A DNA stretch of 64,000 nucleotides from Macrophomina tecta. Lineage: Eukaryota > Ascomycota > Dothideomycetes > Botryosphaeriales > Botryosphaeriaceae. A program made the translations under genes and the position numbers. The stretch is from NCBI GenBank assembly GCA_024180945.1, contig JAKSGN010000002.1, positions 3,534,001 through 3,598,000 on the forward strand, given 5' to 3'. Positions 56,801 to 64,000 of the stretch are shown piece after piece; the first letter of the stretch is position 1; each line of letters begins with the position of its first letter. The notes under the pieces were generated by a model that made no database searches, was not told the origin of the DNA, and saw nothing but the letters and a program-made list of their open reading frames with translations.

Positions 56801-59800
56801 TCACTTGTGCCTCAAGGAGTATCTTTTCGCGCCCTCGGCCGCTCTTTCCGGCTCCGGACTCGGCTCTCCACTTCTTGCGTCCCTATCCTTCACCGCCGCT
56901 TTCTGCGCCAGCAACTCCAGCTTACCCGACGACTTATCCTTCGCCGCATATTTAGCCCTGCCTCTACTCTTCGGTGCGGGCAGTGGCGCGGCCTCAGGCT
57001 CAAGGGTAGGCTCCCTCGTGACTTCCACAGTGGCCGTCTTCTTGGCACCCTTCCCCTTCGCCGCGCCCTTCCGCTTCTTGACTTCCGTAGTCTGCTCGTA
57101 CTCATCTGCGTCTTCTTCGACGCGCATCTTCTTATCCGGGCGGTAGGTCTCATCTGCCTCTCCACCCTTTCTCTTCTTGCGAGCCTTCTTCGCCGATTCC
57201 GAGCCTACCGCTTCCTCAACGACCTCTTCCGCCCCTTCCATATCATCATCATCCTCATCATCAGCAACGGGCCGGTATGACTTATCCTCAGCCACAGCCC
57301 TCTTCTTCGGCCTCAGCTTTGGCGTCATTTTTCTTGCCGCCGGCGCACGCGTTGCACCCCTCGGCTTCGGGACCTCAACTGCAACACCATCAAGTCAGCA
57401 CGTGCATCCCACCAACCATAAGACCGGGCCCCCATTGTACCATCACTCACCATCCACGACTTCACCCAACACACCCGAGCCGCCGTCCGCCAGTCGCGGC
57501 AGCTGCCCATCGGCAAAAAAGACCTTCTTCGGTCTTGTCGGCTTCGTCGGAATTGTCGCTGCCGCCGCACTCCTCGCACGCTCGGCATCGCTCTCCCGCC
57601 TCAGTTGCTCATCCAGCACTAACGCGGTCCGGAGGCGGTCCCAGAAGTACGATAAGATCTTCGAGCCTCTGATGGTAGCCAACCAATCGTCCTCAATCTC
57701 CCTGACAGGGCAGCCCGAGGCGATGGCGTCCCGCAGCCCTTCCGGGATGTCGCTGGGGCTGAAATTGGCCACGATGTCTTCACCGCTACCACCCTCCGAC
57801 TCGCTCTCCGTCTCAGGCTCCGGTGCGGAGTAAGTGCGATAGAGGGCCTCCGGCTCCTCAGCCTCACCATCATCCTCACCGCCAACAGCACCCACTGGTG
57901 CAAAGACATCGAACGGCGAGCGCGGCGAGGCAACCGTTCCAACAGGCAGCCGCCTCGTCGGCGAAAACAGCTCACGCGGCGACCTCAGGGAACGAGACGG
58001 CCTTTCCATCTCGCCACCGCCATATGGATGCCACCTATTCTCCGGCCCCCTAGCGCGATGCAGCGTCCCCCACGACTCGCCATCCCTCTGCCCGCTCTTC
58101 CTCTTCGGCAACCCGTACCCCAGCACCCACTCGCCGGGCCTGCGCGTCCCCTCATCGAAAGAAAAGGCCTCGTTATCCAACCAGCTCCGCTCCTCGGGCG
58201 TCCATCGGCTTTCGGCCGCCCAATCGCGCTCGAGCAAGCCTCTCCTCCGCATGACCCGCGCCTCGTGGAACGCCGGGTCCCGTTCGCCGCCAAACTGGGC
58301 GAGGATGCCCTGGCTGAACGCCGGGCCCTCACGCACGCGCTCGCGGTACCAATTTTCGTCGAAGGACATGGGCAAGTATGTTCGGCGGCCCTGCCTGCGG
58401 CGCTTGTCCTGCGCACGGGTCCAGCGCTCCAGGTGGCCAAGCTGCTTCCTGTGCCACTGGAGGCGGCGGTTGTCAGTCAGCGTAAGGTCGTGCTCGCGGC
58501 CGGCGGCGGCGCGCAGGTCCAGCTCGGCGTCGAGCCCCCTGCGCGCATTTGCCAGGTTCCACTCTTCGGCCTCGGCTTGCTCGTGCGGCCACGGCAGCGG
58601 CTCGCGGTAGCGCATCGAGTCGCGGCGGGCGACGATGTGGGCGGCCGAGATGGGCGGCCAGGCCAGCGGTGGACCGCGGTGACGGCGGCGCATGGCGTCG
58701 ATGTCGGCGTGGATGCGCTCTTCGGCCTGCACTGCCGCGCGCACCTCACTCGGCTCGTAGGCGGCCACTTGCCGCTCGAACGCCCTGCGGCGCTGCTTGC
58801 GCGCGCGCCGGTCTGGGTTGTAGTGGAAGCGCTCGAAGCTGTTGGTGAGGAACTCCCTGATGGAGCTGCGGGCGGCGCCGTTGCCGCGGCGGCGGTGGAG
58901 GGGGGTTCCGTCGGCGTCTGAGCCGACGAGAGTGCTGCCGGAGAGGTTGTCAGCGGTGGGCACGTCGGCAGTGTGCTCAGCGGCAGGGCGGAGGTGTGCG
59001 TTCTGGCGGTCGTACTGCGTGAGCTGCTGGTGGACTCGCTCGTGGTAGTGCTCGGGGCCTTCTCCTGGAAGAAGCTCGTCAACACGCAGCTGGGCCTCCA
59101 GCCTGCCGGCCGGGAAGCCTGGCTCACCCTCGGGCAAGCCCCTGGATCGTCTGAGGCGGTTGCGCTGGTACAACTCCCGCAGCTCCTCCAGCAAGCGCTC
59201 CGCCTCGTCCGCTTGCTCAGGGGAGGCGTCCTGGCACAGCTGCTCGACATACCGCGCACCCCGCCGTAGCACGTCATGCTCAATGGCGGTCCGGGCCTCA
59301 TGCTCGCGATGCATCACGGGGAAGGCCTCCACGTCCAGCGGCTCCCCAGGCTCTTCCTCGCCATCCTCGCCCGCCCGCCTTTTTGCATGCTGTGCACTCG
59401 TCCGCGCTGCGACGAGACCGTCCGCATGCTCCTTGCTGACCTGCTCTCCCCTCTGATATGTCCTACGCCTCGGTGAGCCCCCGCGCCTCGCCATAAGCTC
59501 GTCCAATAGCTCCTCCGTCAACGACGGATAGTGCAGCGGCGACAGGTTCCGATTCTTGCGGCCCTTCATCTCTTTGTTCCGCCCTTCCAGCTCTTCCATG
59601 CGTACCTCATTGCGCTTGTCAGCAACTACGCGTGAGTGGTCGCGGGAGTCGCGCATGCGATGGAGGTGGAGAGTAGCCTTCTCCCCCTCGTTGTTCTGGT
59701 TCCTGCGGTGGAGCTCGGTGAGTTCGGCGCCGGCACTGCGGGAACGGCGCTGCTGGACAGGTTCCATGCCCTCACTAAGCTCATCGGCGGAGCGGATGCG

Positions 59801-62800
59801 GTGGGCGGGCGGGAATGATAGAGCGCGGGGCTGGTGGGAGCCGGTGTGATTGCGGTGCAGGCTCCTCGAAGAAGGGCGGAAGTCCAGTGGGGACGTCATG
59901 TCGGAGAGGTCTTTCGCTTTACCCTCGCCGACGACTAGGGGTTTGGTTCTGGTGCTCGGCGTGGAGTACAGAGAGCTCTTATTGCGGCCAGGGGGCGTGG
60001 AGAATAAATTCCCAGGACCTTTCCCCGTCTTGCCAAACAAGCCACTTCGATTCCCACTCCTCCTCTGGCTCGCAAGCATGCTGCCGAGCGTCGCATCTGG
60101 ATTTGCAGCGAATAAACCTCCCGGACCCCTGCCAGGCCTATCGTCGCTACCAGGGCGAGGCTGTCCATCCTGGGGAGATGCAGATCTCGCTCGCTTGTTT
60201 TGTGACGCCATCTTCTGCGCATACGTCTGCACTCCCTCAGCAGCGCCATGTTCGATGTAGTGTTGCTTGTACTCAGCCTTTGTGAAGTCATTCAGCACCA
60301 AACCGCACACTGAGCACTTGTGTGTCCAGCCATCCTCCTCCAGCTTAGATTGGCAGGCGTGGTCGAGCATGTCGGCTTTGTCACGGCCCCTGAAGTGTAC
60401 CTTGTAGTGTGTTGCCAAGCTGTTCAGGTCAACGGTGCGCGAGTTACACGTTTTGCAACGAGTTGGGAAACCACGCTTCTTGCGCTTCGATGAGGCGCTG
60501 TCACTCAGACGAAAGCTCGATGGACCTGTGGCCCTTCTGTTCGCTAGAAACTGACGCAGAGGCCGTTCAGCGTTTACGGTCATTTTCAATGCGAGACGCG
60601 CGCCAGGAGATTTAGCCTTGCGCGACCTCTTCCTGATTTCCCTGTGCCAATTTTCGTGACCCATATATTCGCCCATCGAGAGATGGCGCATGTCAAATCC
60701 GCACTTGCAGAAATCGCTAGCCGGCTGGAGGCCTGGCGTCCTGGCTCGATGCAGGGTGCCGCCGGCCCCCCAACCGCCCCAGCATTGATCAGCCTGTCCC
60801 TCAAAGCGTTAGTGACCCTATAGTTCTTGCCGACGATAGAAAAGGAAGCAACAAAACAACAAAACTCACCCACTCAACGGGCACCAGATAGATATCATCC
60901 GTGTCATGCCCATCCAGCCACGTCGCGATAATCTCCTCCCACGTCTCCACCGAGATCTCGCAGTCCACCCACACCGAATCCCACCCCCACACCTCACTAT
61001 ACACCTTCAACTCCACCTCCTTCAACGGCTTGTCCAACGGGCCGACGAGCTCCTCGACCGCCTCCCAGAACGCGCGATGCCCCTCTTTCCTCTTCTCCTC
61101 CCCCCACACGGTGGGCCCGAACTTCCACTCCACAGACTCACCCACGAGGTCTGGGTCGGGCGGGCCCCTCGCCCTCAGCAGCATGCCATCCCACAGCCTC
61201 AGCACCCTCGGCGCAAAATCGTCCACCAGCTCTTCCTCAACTTCCTCCGGCGACGGCGGCAGCAACTCGAGGTCCTCGTCGCCGAAGCGCAGGGACTCGC
61301 CCTGGCCGCCCTCATTCTCCCCCCTCGCCCTCTCCCTCGGCCGATGCAGCAGCCACGCGCCATCGGACGCGACAGACGCGCCACCACGCCCGGCCAGCCC
61401 CGACTCCGGGCTCCGATAGAACGCCCCGCGGCGGCGACCTCTGCCGCTGCCAGCAAGAGATATATTCGGCAACCGGTTGTTGCCCGTGCCGAACAACCGT
61501 GCCCGGCGACCGCCGAGCCCACCACCGACAGCAGAAGCATACGCAGCCGCTTGCGGCGGGACGTCGCCAAACGCAGCATACGGCCGCGACCACCTGCTGC
61601 GCGTAGTGGGCACGGCGGAGACGCCGGCAGCAGCGCCGGAGAGGGACTCCTGCCGGCTGAAGTAGCCGTCGCGGGCGATGCCGAGGCCGCGGCTGCCGCT
61701 GAGCGGGAAGTTGGGCGAGCGGTTGTTGCCGCGGCCGTAGACGAAGGCCGGGTTGCGCCGGCCGATGCCGCGGCCGACGTTGTTGGGGCCGATGTTCAAG
61801 AGGTGGTTGTTGGGACTGTCAGTGGCGATAGGGCTGGTCCGGAGGTCGTCTTTGTCGCGGGTTGCTGCAATTGAGTCGTAGCGCGGGCTGGGGCGCTCGT
61901 CGTAGGCGAAGGCGGTGTTTGGCCGCCTGTTAGCGTTGTTGGGGCCGATGTTGACGGATGGCGGAGTGTCTTCGTATGAGTCTATGTCCATCGCCTCCCA
62001 TGAGGACGAGGCGCCGGTTGCGGGGGCAGCTGCGGGGGTTTGCTTCGACTTCAACGGGCTGCCTGTGGGGATATTGGCGCGCGGCGCGCGGCGGCGTACT
62101 GCGGGATGCGCGTCAGGCGCGAAGTGTGCCCTCAGGTTCGCGCGTCTGTCTCTGGGATGCAGCTTGTTGATATTCTGGCGGAGGCGCCCCATCTCTTCCG
62201 GACTCGCGCTGGGCACCCAGGAGTTGATGGACGCGAACTGGGATTTTGAAGGAGTGATCTCCGCCGGCACGGACTGGGGTATTGCGTGCGTAGTGCCTTT
62301 TGGCTGGGCAGGAGAATACTGGGGAGCGAGATCAGGATCAGGAGCAGCGTCTTTGGTTTGATTGGAATAGCGGCCGAAATGGTCGCGAAAGGTCTGAAAT
62401 AAACCGTTCGTCGGCTTCTGGTTCTTATTGTTGTCCTTGTCGACGCTTGGTGGGCGCCTGTAGCGCATCGGGCCTTCTTTGGACGGATGGTGTCGGTTCT
62501 GCAGTCTCGTCCGCGGCACGTTGGCCCCTGTCGAATTCCAGTATCCCTTAGTATCGTCGCGTGTCCAGGGTTCGGTGCCGGTGAGCAGCGGACCGGACCA
62601 GTTGGTGTCTGACGCCATCGCCAGCTTGTACGCCACAGTATACTCCGCCCGGTCGATAGCCCAGTTCCCTTTAGGAGGTTTCTTTGGGGGCAACTGGCCA
62701 AAGCTGTGCATGGGCTGGGGTTTGGCGGCGCCAATGAAGTGCTCATATGTTTTCAATGTGGCCGCCAGGCCATTGGCTTGTAGGTCCTCTTCAAATTGCT

Positions 62801-63866
62801 CCATTACGTGCATCAAAGCATCATCTTTCAGTAATCTACGGTAGTCAGCGAACTGCGGAGGACAAACGTAGTAATCGCCGGATGAGCCAAAGACTTTACT
62901 TGTGGAAGGTCGGTGCAGCGTCTCGTCGTAGTCAGAGCTCTCTCCGGACCCTAAAGTGAAAAGGAAGTCCTCATTCGTAGGATTGTATGATTTCCTGCGC
63001 GGTGATTGACCGACCGGCATGAAATCATCAGCAGAATCGGTATGGGAAGCAAAGAAAGAAGTGGCCCGCCTTGTGCCATCAAGTCTCGGAAGCGAACCGG
63101 ATTCAATGTCCTCGTCGTCATCGTCATCGTCGAAGTACGCGCGTCGGCGGTGAAGTTCGCCGGCAACCCGCGTAGTGTCGACCTCGAGTTGCTGACTAGC
63201 TCTCCGGGAGGCACATTGGTCCATGTAAGTGGCCCAGTCGAAGTCGGAAGCGTCTCTTGGGTCACCATCATTCTCAACATCTCGCCAGAAATGGAAGGTG
63301 GGAAGGTTGTCTTCTTTGAGAGTGATGAAGAAGAGGTTGCTTTTGGGCGCGGAAAGGACATGTTGCCTGGTTTCGGGGTCCTCATCGAGATGGTCAGTTA
63401 AGTAGACGTATTCAACGCTGGCTTCTTCCGGGTCTTCAGGGTCGTAGAGCATGATACTCCCCTCGTAACCCCATTCATGGCTGATTTCAGTGGCTGGCGT
63501 GATTTTGCTACCAAGCAGAATATCCAAAGATTGGCCCTGGCGAAATTTCTTCACGGTCTCAGAAGATGGGCGTTGGACTTGTTGGGTAGAAGGTAGTTTG
63601 ACGGGCCCTCCCTTGCCATCCGGAAAGAGAATGAATTGTCGGGCAGTGTCCCATTCGATCGGAACCTCCGCGGGAGCAGAGCCCGGGTCGGCAGTATCAG
63701 ATGGTTTCCGTTTGAATAACTTCAATTGACGGTCGCGAGGTTCAGGCTGCCCATCTCTGTGCATCGAGAATAGAGAGCCTCGACGCGCAATTGGAGATGC
63801 GCCGAAGAGTGAGATGGGAGTGCTCGGAGAAACACAGTACCCCTTGGGGGAAACTGCATTCGCCAT
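56801..63866 (-). CDS. giant low-complexity protein with three C2H2-like zinc fingers
   Basis: I do not recognise the family. Three exons (63866-60870, 60793-57451, 57378-56801), introns of 76 and 72 bp, give about 2305 residues. Residues 1-999 contain a folded-looking part (ARQFILFPDGKGGPVKLP, SVEYVYLTDHLDEDPE, FFITLKEDNLPTFHFW), then polar, Arg/Gly/Asn-rich repeats. Exon 2 opens with finger-like C1028-x-C-x14-H1045-x3-H, then C1112-x2-C-x12-H1128-x3-H (perfect C2H2 spacing) and C1159-x2-C-x14-H1177-x3-H. The following 700 residues are Arg/Glu/Ala-rich and charged. The end has KSYRP and ETYRP motifs among acidic and Lys-rich NLS-like segments. A nuclear, chromatin- or RNA-associated role is inference. 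The ATG at 63866 is the first in frame; a further 5' exon beyond the window cannot be excluded. Confidence 0.7.
61430..61970 (-). repeat. degenerate NIGPNN / GNNRxPN protein repeats
   Basis: Within exon 1 of the giant gene the reading frame repeats variants of NIGPNN (twice) and GxGNNRxPNxxL (twice), each followed by Arg/Gly-rich spacers. This is a protein-level repeat; the DNA copies are diverged. Confidence 0.55.
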
Positions 63867-64000
63867 GTGACGCAATGAGAGCCGTGATCAATGATGCAAA
63901 TGAAACCCAGTCCGCTAGGCTATGGAAAGTTGACGCAGAAGTAGAGCGGAACAAACGGGGTCCGGGGAGAAGAAAGCCATTTTACTGCGATGAAAACTAG

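Noticed and set aside
58028..58921. Long plus-strand frames over the giant gene, including 60906-61874
   Set aside because: GC-rich antisense shadows of a continuous minus-strand coding region with consistent introns.

Overview
The window is nuclear DNA of a filamentous ascomycete (Pezizomycotina). The evidence is dense single genes with many short introns (about 44-84 bp, GT...AG, often with a CTGAC/CTAAC-type branch site 10-25 bases before the acceptor), roughly half GC, and conserved single-copy fungal genes: MSH2, ATG7, DCD1, DPB2, HRP1, JIP5, RMT2 and a GYP1-type TBC gene. There are no operons, ribosomal genes or CRISPR arrays. A class such as Dothideomycetes or Eurotiomycetes is plausible but not decided by anything here. 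All gene models were assembled by eye from reading frames and splice signals.

Left third (1-25 kb): a coiled-coil protein; a run of oxidative or hydrolytic enzymes, all on the minus strand (aldehyde dehydrogenase, HSL-type alpha/beta hydrolase, secreted ALO-type FAD oxidase); the RNA-processing factor HRP1 with a very long internal intron, divergent from a GYP1-like Rab GAP; a short-chain dehydrogenase with two single-base frame breaks; the arginine methyltransferase RMT2 converging on a hydrolase-like/SnoaL fusion protein; and an SDR-fold protein without a recognisable catalytic Tyr/Lys pair.

Middle (25-46 kb): a decayed multi-pass membrane protein gene, then a conserved housekeeping block: MSH2, a rhodopsin-fold membrane protein, ATG7 divergent from DCD1 (dCMP deaminase), and a NASP/Sim3-type histone chaperone divergent from DPB2 (DNA polymerase epsilon B subunit). 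Three of these loci (MSH2, DCD1, NASP/DPB2) serve DNA synthesis or repair, and each carries exact ACGCGT (MCB) elements in its upstream region or first intron. This suggests shared G1/S control by an MBF-like factor.

Right third (46-64 kb): an amino-acid permease, the ribosome-biogenesis WD protein JIP5, a 3.3-kb gene-poor stretch, a sugar transporter with six introns, and a very large gene (about 2305 residues) encoding a mostly disordered protein with three C2H2-like zinc fingers, whose family I do not recognise. No obvious prokaryote-like defence system, complete transposon or biosynthetic cluster is visible. The most noteworthy signals are the giant zinc-finger protein, the 1155-bp HRP1 intron with an immediate in-frame stop, the stop-free ATG7 intron next to the active-site cysteine, and the MCB pattern.
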